Below, one piece after another: positions 53,157-61,449 of a stretch of 63,143 nucleotides of DNA. The number at the start of each line of letters is the position of its first letter. Position 1 is the stretch's first letter. Origin of the DNA: Alloscardovia macacae (GTDB lineage: Bacteria; Actinomycetota; Actinomycetes; Actinomycetales; Bifidobacteriaceae); the NCBI RefSeq assembly GCF_002259705.1, contig NZ_MWWT01000006.1, forward strand, positions 61 through 63,203, given 5' to 3'. The position numbers were made by a program, and so were the translations under genes. The notes under the pieces were generated by a model. It had not been told where the DNA came from, searched no databases, and saw only the letters and a list, made by a program, of their open reading frames with translations.

Positions 53157-53249
53157 GGAGTTGTTTGTAAATCGTCTCACTCGAGCATCCATTCTCCTGG
53201 TTTTGAGGCCATCCGTCAGAATAAAATGAGACGATTTACAAACAACTCC
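53157..53249. repeat. Inverted-arm palindrome, type A, 47-nt spacer (array 1, unit 3)
   Basis: Perfect arms of 23 nt (cores TTTGTAAATCGTCTCA and TGAGACGATTTACAAA), spacer 53180-53226. Last unit of array 1; the htrA terminator follows. Confidence 0.9.
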
Positions 53250-53284
53250 CCCCATACCTGCCCACACACCCTTCACCGCCCACG

Positions 53285-53317
53285 CAAAAGGCGCAGAACC
53301 TTGTTAGATTCTGCGCC
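53285..53317 (-). terminator. Intrinsic terminator of htrA
   Basis: GGCGCAGAA pairs with TTCTGCGCC across ten bases and is followed on the minus strand by TTTTGC. It lies 50 bases past the htrA stop. Confidence 0.75.
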
Positions 53318-53366
53318 CGCCTGCGCCCGCGACCTACGAGAGGCCATTCATGTAGTTACTAGGTTA

Positions 53367-55025
53367 CTAGTTGCTGCTTCCGCCGAAGAACTGCTCAAAT
53401 GGGTTCGTGAAACCGTTCGAACCATTTCCCGAGCCATCCGAGCCATTTCCAGAGCCGTCCGAGTCCGACCCGTTTCCGGAGTTCCCGTTATTCGAACCGT
53501 TCGAACCGTTATTCGAGCCGTTCGAACCATTCCCCGAGTTCCCGTTCGACCCATTCCCCGAATTCGAACGCGCCGTAGCCGTCGTGGTCTCTTCATGATC
53601 CATGGTCACGGTCAGGTCCACTGCCTTACCATCGCGCACCACAGTCAGCGTCACCTTCTCGCCCTTCTGCGTCGCACGCACGTAGCCGAGCAGAGCTTCG
53701 TTCGAACCTACTGCATGGCCGTTATACGCCACGATGGTGTCCCCTGTCTGCAGGCCTGCATCCGCACCCGCCGAGCCGGAGTTCACAGAACGCACCTGGG
53801 AGCCTGTGCGCGTCACGCCATCAGCAGTGGCGGTAGACGTGGTCACACTGATACCCAGCACCACGTGTGTAGCTTTACCGCTGGAGATAATGGAAGAGCT
53901 GACCCACTTGGCCAGATTTGCTGGAATAGCGAAGCCGATGCCGATGGATCCGGAGCTGCCGCTCGTCGAGCCCGCAGACGACCCTGCCGTCGCGATAGAC
54001 GAATTAATGCCTATCATCTTCCCCTCGGCATTAAAGGTAGGACCACCCGAGTTACCCGAGTTAATGGACGCGTCTATCTGCACCGCGTTCGTCACCACAG
54101 CGTTACCGCTGCCGTCTTCGCTCGCCACCGACACTGGGCGGTTCAGCGCGGAGACGATACCCGTCGTCGCTGTGTTTGCGTAGCCGAGTGGGCTACCGAT
54201 GGCCATCACGGACTCACCTACTGCGAGGTTATCCGAGTTTGCGAAAGTCACTGGAGTCAGGTCGCTCGGAGCGTTCTTCAGCTTAATGACCGCCAGATCC
54301 GTGGTCGGGTCCGTACCCACCACGTCTGCTTCGTACATATTTCCGTTCGAGAGCGTTACCTGGAGGTTCGAGGCACCGTTTACCACGTGGTTATTCGTGA
54401 TAATGTGCCCTTCCGTGTCCAGCACTGCGCCCGATCCGATGACCGTTCCGTTCGAGACGCGCCCCTGAATGGAGACGACCGATGGCGCCACCTTCTTCGC
54501 GATGGCCGTCCAGTCTACAGAGCTTCCGGAGACTGCGGTAGTGCCTGCGCCGCCCGTGGAGCTCGTCATGCTGCTGAGATTCGTGGAGCTCGGCACGGTC
54601 AGCACGCCTGTGCGGATGCCCGCTACGCCGAGTCCGGCGACGAGTACTGCCGCTGCGACGGCTGAGCCGGCTGCTGCCCAGATGGTCGTGGCGCGGTTTT
54701 TCTTCATGATGTCGTCGACGGTGTGCGCGTTCGCCGCGATGCCCGCGGCCGTCACGCTCGCCTGCGTACCGTGCGCGTTCGCTGGGTCCGCGAAAGCGTT
54801 CGCATCGCGCTGGACGTAGGCGCGCGTCGTGTGCGCCTGCTCGTTATACAGCGGCGCGCCCGGGATGGTGTTCGGCTGAGGCTGGCCAATTGGCGGCTGG
54901 GCCGGCTGCGCTGGCATCTGTACGGTAGGCTGCTGCTGCGTCTGCTGTGCGTATGGATACTGTGGGTACTGACGGGTAGGCTGTGGCTGTTCAGCCTCGT
55001 TATTCGTAAACAATTCGTCTGTCAT
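53367..55025 (-). CDS. HtrA/DegP-like trypsin-type serine protease with PDZ domain
   Basis: Membrane-anchored protease of 552 aa for envelope protein quality control. A Gln/Pro/Asn-rich cytoplasmic N-terminus (about 1-110) precedes one transmembrane helix (TTIWAAAGSAVAAAVLVAGLGVA). The catalytic triad is His in IITNNHVVNGA, Asp in TDLAVIKL and Ser in SGNSGGPTF. A PDZ domain (about 385-475) follows. The last ~80 residues are an unusual Asn/Gly/Ser-rich tail (repeats of NGSNG) ending NPFEQFFGGSSN. RBS AAGGAG. It is monocistronic with its own terminator. Confidence 0.92.
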   Translation of the reverse strand: MTDELFTNNEAEQPQPTRQYPQYPYAQQTQQQPTVQMPAQPAQPPIGQPQPNTIPGAPLYNEQAHTTRAYVQRDANAFADPANAHGTQASVTAAGIAANAHTVDDIMKKNRATTIWAAAGSAVAAAVLVAGLGVAGIRTGVLTVPSSTNLSSMTSSTGGAGTTAVSGSSVDWTAIAKKVAPSVVSIQGRVSNGTVIGSGAVLDTEGHIITNNHVVNGASNLQVTLSNGNMYEADVVGTDPTTDLAVIKLKNAPSDLTPVTFANSDNLAVGESVMAIGSPLGYANTATTGIVSALNRPVSVASEDGSGNAVVTNAVQIDASINSGNSGGPTFNAEGKMIGINSSIATAGSSAGSTSGSSGSIGIGFAIPANLAKWVSSSIISSGKATHVVLGISVTTSTATADGVTRTGSQVRSVNSGSAGADAGLQTGDTIVAYNGHAVGSNEALLGYVRATQKGEKVTLTVVRDGKAVDLTVTMDHEETTTATARSNSGNGSNGNSGNGSNGSNNGSNGSNNGNSGNGSDSDGSGNGSDGSGNGSNGFTNPFEQFFGGSSN

Positions 55026-55196
55026 CTTTTTACTCCTTAAGCGCCCCTAAACCTTCCGGCGCTTATCTATGTCCACCTACTAGGAAAACGCACTATTCTG
55101 AGAATACCCTGAAAGTCACCTCAAAAGTTACCCTTTTCTTCCCTGAGCACAGAACGTGCACAGAAAAATTGGCAGAAAATGGAATACAGTAGAGGT

Positions 55197-56564
55197 ATGA
55201 CAGAAACGAAACGCCGTAAGCGTAAAAAGAAGAAGAGCGCGCCGCAGTTCACCTACGTCCAGGTGGACACGCGCGCACCCGAGGGCACGGTGCTGCCGAA
55301 GCCGAAGTTCTCGCCGCTGGGCGCGCAGCCGGGCCAGCCAGGCGACCGTAGCGCGTTCGGATTCGAGATCCACACGCGCCTCGACGGCAAGCACGGACGC
55401 ACAGGCGTCATCCACACGCCGCACGGGGACATCCAGACGCCATGCTTCATCCCAGTGGCCACACAGGCGACCATGAAAGCCGTCACGCGCGAACAGATGG
55501 AAGATAACGGCGCGCAGGCCATGCTCGCGAACGCCTTCCACCTGTACGAGCGCCCGGGCGAGGCCGTCATGAATGCCGCGGGCGGACTGAACGAATTCAT
55601 GAATTGGGATAAGCCTACGTTCACAGACTCGGGCGGATTCCAGGTCATGAGCCTGGGCCAGGGCTTTAAGAAGACGCTCGCCATGGACGTCGAAGGCATG
55701 AAGAGCGACGACGTAATCGCGGACGGAAAGGAGCGTCTCGCCTTCGTGGACGAAGACGGCGTGAGCTTCAAATCCCCGCTGAACGGCGGCATGCACCGCT
55801 TCAGCGCGGAGATATCCATGCGCGTGCAGCATAACATCGGCGCGGACATTATGTTTGCCTTCGACGAACTGACCACACTCATGAACACGCGACGCTACCA
55901 GGAGCAAGCCGTGGAGCGCACGTACCGCTGGGCTCAGCGCTGCATCGCCGAGCATAAGCGTCTGACGGAAGAACGCGTGGGAAAGCCGTACCAAGCACTC
56001 TTCGGCGTGGTACAGGGGGCAAACTACGAGGATCTGCGGCGTCTGGCCGCCTCGCAAATAGGCTCGCTGGACTTCGACGGATTCGGCATCGGGGGCGCCA
56101 TAGAAAAGCGCATTATGGGCGAGATTTGCTCGTGGATCTGTGACGAACTGCCAGAAAACAAGCCGCGCCACGTGCTGGGCATCGCAGCTGTGGATGACAT
56201 CTTCGCTGGCGTGGAAAACGGCGGAGACACCTTCGACTGCGTGGCGCCGGCACGCACGGCGCGAAACGGGGCTGTCTTCACGAAGGACGGGCGCTGGAAC
56301 ATCAAGCGCGCGGCCTATAAGTTTGACTTCTCTCCTATCGAAGAAGACTGCGACTGCTACACCTGCCGCAACTACACGCGCGCTTACGTGAACCACCTGC
56401 TGCGCGCGGGCGAGATGACGGGTGCCACGCTGGCCACCATTCATAACGAGCGCTTCTTTATCCATTTGCTCGAGCAGATTCGCGAGTCTATGGATGGCGG
56501 GTACTTCGCCGAGTTCCGCGATGCGTATCTCGCGCGGTTCTATGCGAATGGGTCGCGGGGGTAG
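55197..56564 (+). CDS. tgt: tRNA-guanine transglycosylase
   Basis: Exchanges guanine-34 of certain tRNAs for a queuosine precursor or queuine. The 455-aa product has TDSGGFQVMSLG (active-site Asp), FGVVQGANYEDLR, DFDGFGIGGAIEK and the zinc site CDCYTCRNYTRAYVNHLLRAGE (three Cys and one His). A basic N-terminal extension (KRRKRKKKKSAPQ) makes it longer than usual. The start at 55197 stands six bases after TACAGT, so the mRNA may be leaderless. tRNA-Leu follows on the same strand. Confidence 0.95.
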   Translation: MTETKRRKRKKKKSAPQFTYVQVDTRAPEGTVLPKPKFSPLGAQPGQPGDRSAFGFEIHTRLDGKHGRTGVIHTPHGDIQTPCFIPVATQATMKAVTREQMEDNGAQAMLANAFHLYERPGEAVMNAAGGLNEFMNWDKPTFTDSGGFQVMSLGQGFKKTLAMDVEGMKSDDVIADGKERLAFVDEDGVSFKSPLNGGMHRFSAEISMRVQHNIGADIMFAFDELTTLMNTRRYQEQAVERTYRWAQRCIAEHKRLTEERVGKPYQALFGVVQGANYEDLRRLAASQIGSLDFDGFGIGGAIEKRIMGEICSWICDELPENKPRHVLGIAAVDDIFAGVENGGDTFDCVAPARTARNGAVFTKDGRWNIKRAAYKFDFSPIEEDCDCYTCRNYTRAYVNHLLRAGEMTGATLATIHNERFFIHLLEQIRESMDGGYFAEFRDAYLARFYANGSRG

Positions 56565-56768
56565 GCGGTAAGCTCTAGGCGAGGCGGGCGGGCGCGGCGG
56601 AGGCGGTCGAGCGCGGTCGGGGGGCGGTCGAGCGTGCGGGCGCGTGCGGGCGCGGTCGGGCACTGCCGGGCGTAAGACGTCCGAGCCGAGAACGCAGCCG
56701 AGCAAGACACGCCCACGACGCGCAGGGATTGCGTGCGCGAGCATCCTGTGTTAGGGTAAAGGATGTCT

Positions 56769-56855
56769 GCGCACGTGGCGGAATGGTAGACGCGCTGGCT
56801 TCAGGTGCCAGTGACCGCTAAGGTCGTGGGGGTTCAACTCCCCCCGTGCGCACCA
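56769..56855 (+). tRNA. tRNA-Leu (anticodon CAG)
   Basis: Acceptor stem GCGCACG/CGTGCGC, anticodon arm CTGGC-TTCAGGT-GCCAG giving CAG, a long variable arm as in tRNA-Leu, T arm GGTTCAACTCC, and encoded CCA. Confidence 0.96.
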
Positions 56856-56860
56856 TGGTG

Positions 56861-56895
56861 AAAATGGCTTAAAACCTCAGGTTTTAAGCCATTTT
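56861..56895 (+). terminator. Terminator after tRNA-Leu
   Basis: AAAATGGCTTAAAACC pairs perfectly with GGTTTTAAGCCATTTT across a 3-nt loop, five bases after the tRNA. Confidence 0.85.
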
Positions 56896-56996
56896 GCGTA
56901 TGTGCGTGGGGCGCGGGGCTGGGCTTGGCTAGGTGGGCTGGGCTGGGACTGGTAGCGCGCGGCTTCGGACCGCCCCTACTCACAACGGTGAGAGCA

Positions 56997-57083
56997 GTAG
57001 GCTGTAAATCGTCTCATTGTACGCGCCCACGAAGCTCCTCACAGCCGAAAATGCTGGCTAAAGTGAGACGATTTACACCCTAC
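56997..57083. repeat. Inverted-arm palindrome, type C, 47-nt spacer (array 2, unit 1)
   Basis: Arms of 20 nt (cores GGCTGTAAATCGTCTCA and TGAGACGATTTACACC) with one mismatch, spacer 57017-57063. Confidence 0.88.
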
Positions 57084-57131
57084 GTCCTCACGCATCCTGT
57101 GCGATTCCTCGTCCGGGCCACCGTGAGGGCA

Positions 57132-57220
57132 CGTTATGTGTAAGTCATCTCACCGCTGCACCTATTTTTCTGGACTTCTCACCCCACGAGCACCGCGCAT
57201 GAGATGACTTACACATAACG
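57132..57220. repeat. Inverted-arm palindrome, type B, 47-nt spacer (array 2, unit 2)
   Basis: Perfect 21-nt arms (cores GTGTAAGTCATCTCA and TGAGATGACTTACAC), spacer 57153-57199. Confidence 0.9.
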
Positions 57221-57266
57221 CACCTTTTCACGGCCCTAAGAACGTCATTTCTGGATAAGTTGTTTA

Positions 57267-57355
57267 AGTTGTTTGTAAATCGTCTCATTCTCACCGCGAT
57301 TTCCCCGCATTCTGCACCGTCCGACCGCCCTCAGTGAGACGATTTGCAAACAACT
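57267..57355. repeat. Inverted-arm palindrome, type A, 47-nt spacer (array 2, unit 3)
   Basis: 21-nt arms (cores TTTGTAAATCGTCTCA and TGAGACGATTTGCAAA) with one G-T wobble, spacer 57288-57334. Last unit of array 2. Confidence 0.9.
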
Positions 57356-57470
57356 CCCACTCGCCCCCTCGCTCCCCCTCGCCACTCTCCTCCCCACCAC
57401 CGCACCAGCACCACCGCTGCGAGTATCCTAGAAAAAAGAAGAAAAATCACACACGAGAAGGACCCCCATC

Positions 57471-58445
57471 ATGCCACGCATAGGCCTCACCGGCGTCACC
57501 GGTCACCTCGGCAGCCTCATAGCACGCGAGCTCCAGCAGTCTATAGCCCAGTCTAAGCGCGCTACGGCACCCGAAGACTTTGATGAGCCCATCATCCGCT
57601 ACATCGCACGCTCTATGCCGAAGCTCATCACCAGCCTCTCCCGAGGACTGTCAGACGCACCATGGACAGAAACCATAGAAGCACGCAAAGCGTCATACGC
57701 TGATGACCGTCTCGCTGCGAAGGCCCTCACCGGCGTGGACACGCTCCTCATGGTTTCGGCCGGCGAAAGCCCTACGCGCGTCCAGGAGCATAAAGCCTTC
57801 ATCGACGCAGCATCGAAGGCCGGCGTACAGCACATCGTGTACATCAGCTTTTACGGCGCAGACGAGAACGCCTCCTTCCTCCTGGCCCGCGACCACGGTG
57901 CTACAGAAGAATACATCAAGAACAGCGGCATAACCTACACCTTCATTCGGGATAATTTCTACGCTGAGTTCTTCACCGAGCTCGTCCTCGAGTATGGCGA
58001 AGTCCGTGGCCCTGCCGGAGACGGCGTGTGCTCCATGGTAGCCCGTGAGGACATCGCCCGCGTGGCTGCTCACGTTCTGGCCGACCCACGCAGCTACGCG
58101 AACGAGACACTAAACATGACTGGTCCGGAAGAGCTGAGCATGGCAGACGTAGTGCGCATCGCCAGCGAGGAGCTCGAAACACACATCCCGTACATCGACG
58201 AGACGGAGGATGAGGCTTTCGCATCGCGCGCTCAGTATGACGCTCCAGACTGGATGGTGGCTGCCTGGGTGAGCACGTACACCGCCATAAAGAATGGCGA
58301 AACTGCTGGCCTCACCTCGGACGTTCAGCGCGTGACCGGCCGTGCACCGCTCAGCTTCCTCGAGGTTTTGCGTGCGGACATCGCGCGTCAGGAAGAGCAG
58401 AAGGAGGAGCGTAAGGAGGCGCAGAAGGAGGCCGTCCGTGCCTAA
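57471..58445 (+). CDS. NmrA-like NAD(P)-binding oxidoreductase (atypical SDR)
   Basis: A 324-aa Rossmann protein. The nucleotide loop is [18 protein letters not shown], followed by a [43 protein letters not shown] block typical of NmrA/QorR-like proteins, which reduce quinones or sense NAD(P). The C-terminus carries a Glu/Lys-rich tail ([14 protein letters not shown]). GAAGGA stands upstream of the ATG. Its last 8 bases overlap the start of the aldo/keto reductase frame, so the two formed an oxidoreductase operon. Confidence 0.8.
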   Translation: MPRIGLTGVTGHLGSLIARELQQSIAQSKRATAPEDFDEPIIRYIARSMPKLITSLSRGLSDAPWTETIEARKASYADDRLAAKALTGVDTLLMVSAGESPTRVQEHKAFIDAASKAGVQHIVYISFYGADENASFLLARDHGATEEYIKNSGITYTFIRDNFYAEFFTELVLEYGEVRGPAGDGVCSMVAREDIARVAAHVLADPRSYANETLNMTGPEELSMADVVRIASEELETHIPYIDETEDEAFASRAQYDAPDWMVAAWVSTYTAIKNGETAGLTSDVQRVTGRAPLSFLEVLRADIARQEEQKEERKEAQKEAVRA

Positions 58446-59351
58446 AACCACCCCTAACACCACGCACCCCCACACCCTCCTCCTCCGTAACGGCGTCCGC
58501 ATCCCCGCCCTCGGCTTCGGCACCTTCCAGCCGAGCGCGAGCGCGGGCGAAGGCATTAGCGACGAGACGGCGGAGGATGCCGTTTTCGAGGCTCTGAAAG
58601 TGGGGTATCGTCTCATCGATACGGCTGCGTTTTACCAGACGGAGGGCGCGGTGGGTCGTGCTGTCCGCCGCGCGCAGGATGAGCTCGGCATCGCGCGCGA
58701 GGAGATTTTCGTCACAAGCAAGCTGTGGGTGACGGACACCACGTATGACGGCGCTTTGCGGGCGTATGACCGCTCGCTCGAGCGTTCGGGGCTGGATTAT
58801 CTGGATCTGTACCTCATTCATAATCCGATGCATGACGTTTTCGGCGCGTGGCGTGCGCTCACCGAGCTGTATACGGCCGGCCGCGTGAAGAGCATCGGCG
58901 TGAGTAATTTTCGCGTGCTCGGCTCGAGGACCTCTCTCTGTTCAGCGAGGTTGCTCCGCACGTGAATCAGATCGAGGTGAACGTCTTCCATCAGCAGCGC
59001 GAGGACGTGCAGTACATGCGTGAGCACGGCATTCAGGTGGAGGCGTGGGCTCCGTTTGCGCGCGGACGCCACGGCTCGCTCGACCATCCGGTCCTCGCTG
59101 AGCTCGCGGCCGCGCATGGGGTCAGCACCGCGCAGATTATCGAACGCTGGCTCGTGCAGCGCGGCATCATTCCGCTGCCGAAGAGCGTGCATACGGACCG
59201 CATTACGGCCAATTTTTCCATCTGGGATTTCAATCTCAGCAGTGACGAGATGAAAGCAGTGGAAGAATTGGACGAAAAAACGAGCGCTTTCTTCGACTGG
59301 AGCGACCCGGCGGTTTACGCGCGCTTCGCCAGCCTGCCGTACGAGGGCTAA
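58438..59351 (+). pseudogene. Aldo/keto reductase, frameshifted
   Basis: The GTG at 58438, behind AAGGAGG, opens an AKR-family protein: [32 protein letters not shown] (catalytic Asp and Tyr), [23 protein letters not shown] (where the family's catalytic His is in this strand). After [12 protein letters not shown] the frame is lost near 58925-58932. The sequence resumes in another frame with [25 protein letters not shown] and runs to PLPKSVHTDRI and a normal C-terminus at 59351. One missing base explains it. No slippery heptamer is seen, so a true mutation or a sequencing error is likelier than programmed frameshifting. Confidence 0.85.
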
Positions 59352-59383
59352 GAAAAAAGGCGGGCAGCTCGCGCTACCCGCCT
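59352..59383 (-). terminator. Terminator between the AKR pseudogene and pyruvate oxidase gene
   Basis: AGGCGGG-c-AGC pairs with GCT-a-CCCGCCT; on the minus strand TTTTTTC follows, so it ends the pyruvate oxidase transcript, and it can also stop the plus-strand operon. Confidence 0.8.
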
Positions 59384-59399
59384 CACTCTCTTCTCAAAC

Positions 59400-61250
59400 T
59401 TAGATCTCGACGCCTTCGAGCTCGAAGTAATGCGTCATCGGCAGCAGCTCCTCGCCGTCATACGAGGCGAAGAACTCTTCGAGGGTCTCCGGATGGTGGA
59501 GCGTGCCATTCGCGTTATAGTTCGCGTTAATGGTCTCCACGAGCTTTCCGTCCTCCATGTGGAACTCGAGCTCTTCCACCGGCAGACCGCGCTTATCCGT
59601 AATCTTCGCGTCGATAAGGAACGGACGGCCAGCCTTCGTAACCTCTACAGCCTTATCGAAGGCTGCCGGAAGCTCAGCAGACGAGCGGACAGTCACCGCT
59701 TCTACTCCCATACCCTGGGCGATCATGGCGAAGTCCTGGTCCTCGAGGAAGATGCCTGAATGCTGCGGCATGGCGATGTCATCCTGCTCAGACTTAATGA
59801 AGTTCAGCGATGCGTTCGAGGTAATGACGTTAATCACTGGCAGGCCGTACTTCTTCTCCGTGATGAGATCCTGCATGACCATGGAGTACGCGCCATCGCC
59901 CGCGATGTGGAAGATCTGACGCTCTGGGAAGCTCAGCGCACCTGCGATAGCACCCGGCAGACCGTAGCCCATGGAGGCGAAGAGAGCGGAGATGGTCCAC
60001 TTATTCTTCGGTGTGAGGTTCAGGTAACGGAAGGAGTTAATGATGTTATCTCCTACGTCGATGGAGAAGAGGGCGTCCTCTTCAGCCACGCGGTTAATCT
60101 GCTTATAGACCGCCTCGAACTCGAGCGGATCCGACTCGCGGTTCATCATCTTCTGCAGGTATTCACGCCAGTTCTGGTTCGCCGCCACGCAGGCGCGGAA
60201 GAATGGAGTGGATTCAGTCTCCTCGACCTCGCCAGTCTCGATAAGACGCAGAGCGGACTCCACGAAGCTCGTGGCATCCGACCATACACCGTAGTCGAGG
60301 AAGTGGTGCGAGCCGAAGCGGCCGGCGTCAGCATCGATCTGCACGAACTTAAATTCATGCGTGCGGTACACGAGGTTAGCGAATGGGAAGTTCGAGCCGA
60401 GGGCGATGACGAGGTCTGCCGTAGCGAAAGCTTCATCTGCAGCTTTGCATGCAGCACGGTTCGCATAACCGAGGTTCGCCTCGTACTCGTCTGGAACCAG
60501 GCCCTTCGCCAGACCCGTGAGAACCAGTGGCACCTGGAGCTTCTTCGAGAGCTCCACGAGCTTTTCGCCACCAGCACCGATACCGCGACCCACGTGGATG
60601 ACTGGACGCTTTGCTTCCTTAATGAGGCGGACGACCTCGCGCACTTCCTCATCCGTGGCATGTGGGAGAGGAGCTGGCTTACGGTCCGTAGGGCTGGAGC
60701 TGGAGTATGGAGTGTCTGGAATCTGCGCGTAGCCGAAATTATTCGGAATGACCACTACAGCCACACCCTTATGCTTATACGCCTCGCGCACAGCCTTATC
60801 TACGACGTATGGCAGGCTTTCTGGAGTCATGACAGTGCGGTCATACACGGCCACATCCTCGAACATAGGGTTCTCAGCGAACTCCTGGAAGTAATCATAA
60901 TTCATGTTCGTGCTCGGCACCTGACCGATAAGTGCCACCACTGGAGCATGGTCTTCACGAGCATCATAGAGGCCAGTGAGCAGATTCGTCGCGCCTGGAC
61001 CGGCAGAGCCGAAGCAGACCTGAACGTGACCGGTCAGCTTCGCATCTGCGGACGCAGCCAGAGCACCTACCTGCTCGTGACGAACGTGAATGAACTGAAT
61101 GCGGTCCTTCTCAGCATCCAGTGCGGCCATGGTGGAATTAAACGATCCACCAGGGTATCCATAAATGTGCTTGACTCCCCACGACTCGAGGACGCGAAGC
61201 ATCGCGACGCTGGCTGGGACTGTAGCTGGCTTATTCTGCTCTGTGCTCAT
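59400..61250 (-). CDS. spxB: Pyruvate oxidase (acetyl-phosphate and hydrogen peroxide forming)
   Basis: TPP- and FAD-dependent enzyme of 616 aa: pyruvate + phosphate + O2 gives acetyl phosphate, CO2 and H2O2. The N-terminus (ASVAMLRVLESWGVKHIYGYPGGSFNSTM with the TPP-activating Glu in HVRHEQVGA), the middle FAD-type domain, and IAGDGAYSMVMQDL for TPP/Mg closely resemble streptococcal SpxB and lactobacillar Pox rather than acetolactate synthase. The C-terminal extension (LEEFFASYDGEELLPMTHYFELEGVEI) also fits. It is monocistronic and divergent from a TetR regulator with a perfect palindrome between them. Distinguishing it with certainty from other POX-type enzymes needs alignment. Confidence 0.87.
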   Translation of the reverse strand: MSTEQNKPATVPASVAMLRVLESWGVKHIYGYPGGSFNSTMAALDAEKDRIQFIHVRHEQVGALAASADAKLTGHVQVCFGSAGPGATNLLTGLYDAREDHAPVVALIGQVPSTNMNYDYFQEFAENPMFEDVAVYDRTVMTPESLPYVVDKAVREAYKHKGVAVVVIPNNFGYAQIPDTPYSSSSPTDRKPAPLPHATDEEVREVVRLIKEAKRPVIHVGRGIGAGGEKLVELSKKLQVPLVLTGLAKGLVPDEYEANLGYANRAACKAADEAFATADLVIALGSNFPFANLVYRTHEFKFVQIDADAGRFGSHHFLDYGVWSDATSFVESALRLIETGEVEETESTPFFRACVAANQNWREYLQKMMNRESDPLEFEAVYKQINRVAEEDALFSIDVGDNIINSFRYLNLTPKNKWTISALFASMGYGLPGAIAGALSFPERQIFHIAGDGAYSMVMQDLITEKKYGLPVINVITSNASLNFIKSEQDDIAMPQHSGIFLEDQDFAMIAQGMGVEAVTVRSSAELPAAFDKAVEVTKAGRPFLIDAKITDKRGLPVEELEFHMEDGKLVETINANYNANGTLHHPETLEEFFASYDGEELLPMTHYFELEGVEI

Positions 61251-61364
61251 CTGTGCTCACTCTCACTTTCATAGTGCTCGTAGTGACGCCCTTCCGCTAC
61301 GAAAGGTCTGTTATGTACTATTATGGCACATTTTTTCTCGAGCGGGAGACGGGGGAAGTAGAGC

Positions 61365-61383
61365 TACATCACAGTGTGATGTA
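61365..61383. promoter_or_regulatory. Candidate TetR operator between spxB and the regulator gene
   Basis: TACATCACA-G-TGTGATGTA is a perfect 19-bp palindrome in the 199-bp divergent region. It lies 67 bases before the regulator ATG and 115 bases before the spxB start, as expected for an autoregulated TetR-type pair. Confidence 0.65.
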
Positions 61384-61436
61384 TGTCATAGGTGGGGTGG
61401 ATAACCACTGCACCTCCTCGTTCCGCCACTTTTTGC

Positions 61437-61442
61437 TACACT
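61437..61442 (+). promoter_or_regulatory. -10 box of the leaderless TetR-type gene
   Basis: TACACT stands seven bases before the ATG at 61450 and no Shine-Dalgarno is present, so the transcript is probably leaderless. Confidence 0.5.
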
Positions 61443-61449
61443 AAATACC

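Noticed and set aside
52887-53249. Classical CRISPR array
   Set aside because: Arms alternate in orientation, come in three sequence types, and no cas genes are in the window; spacers of ~47 nt are also outside the common range.
58900-58965. Programmed ribosomal frameshift in the aldo/keto reductase
   Set aside because: No slippery heptamer or downstream structure is evident, and the family does not use frameshifting.
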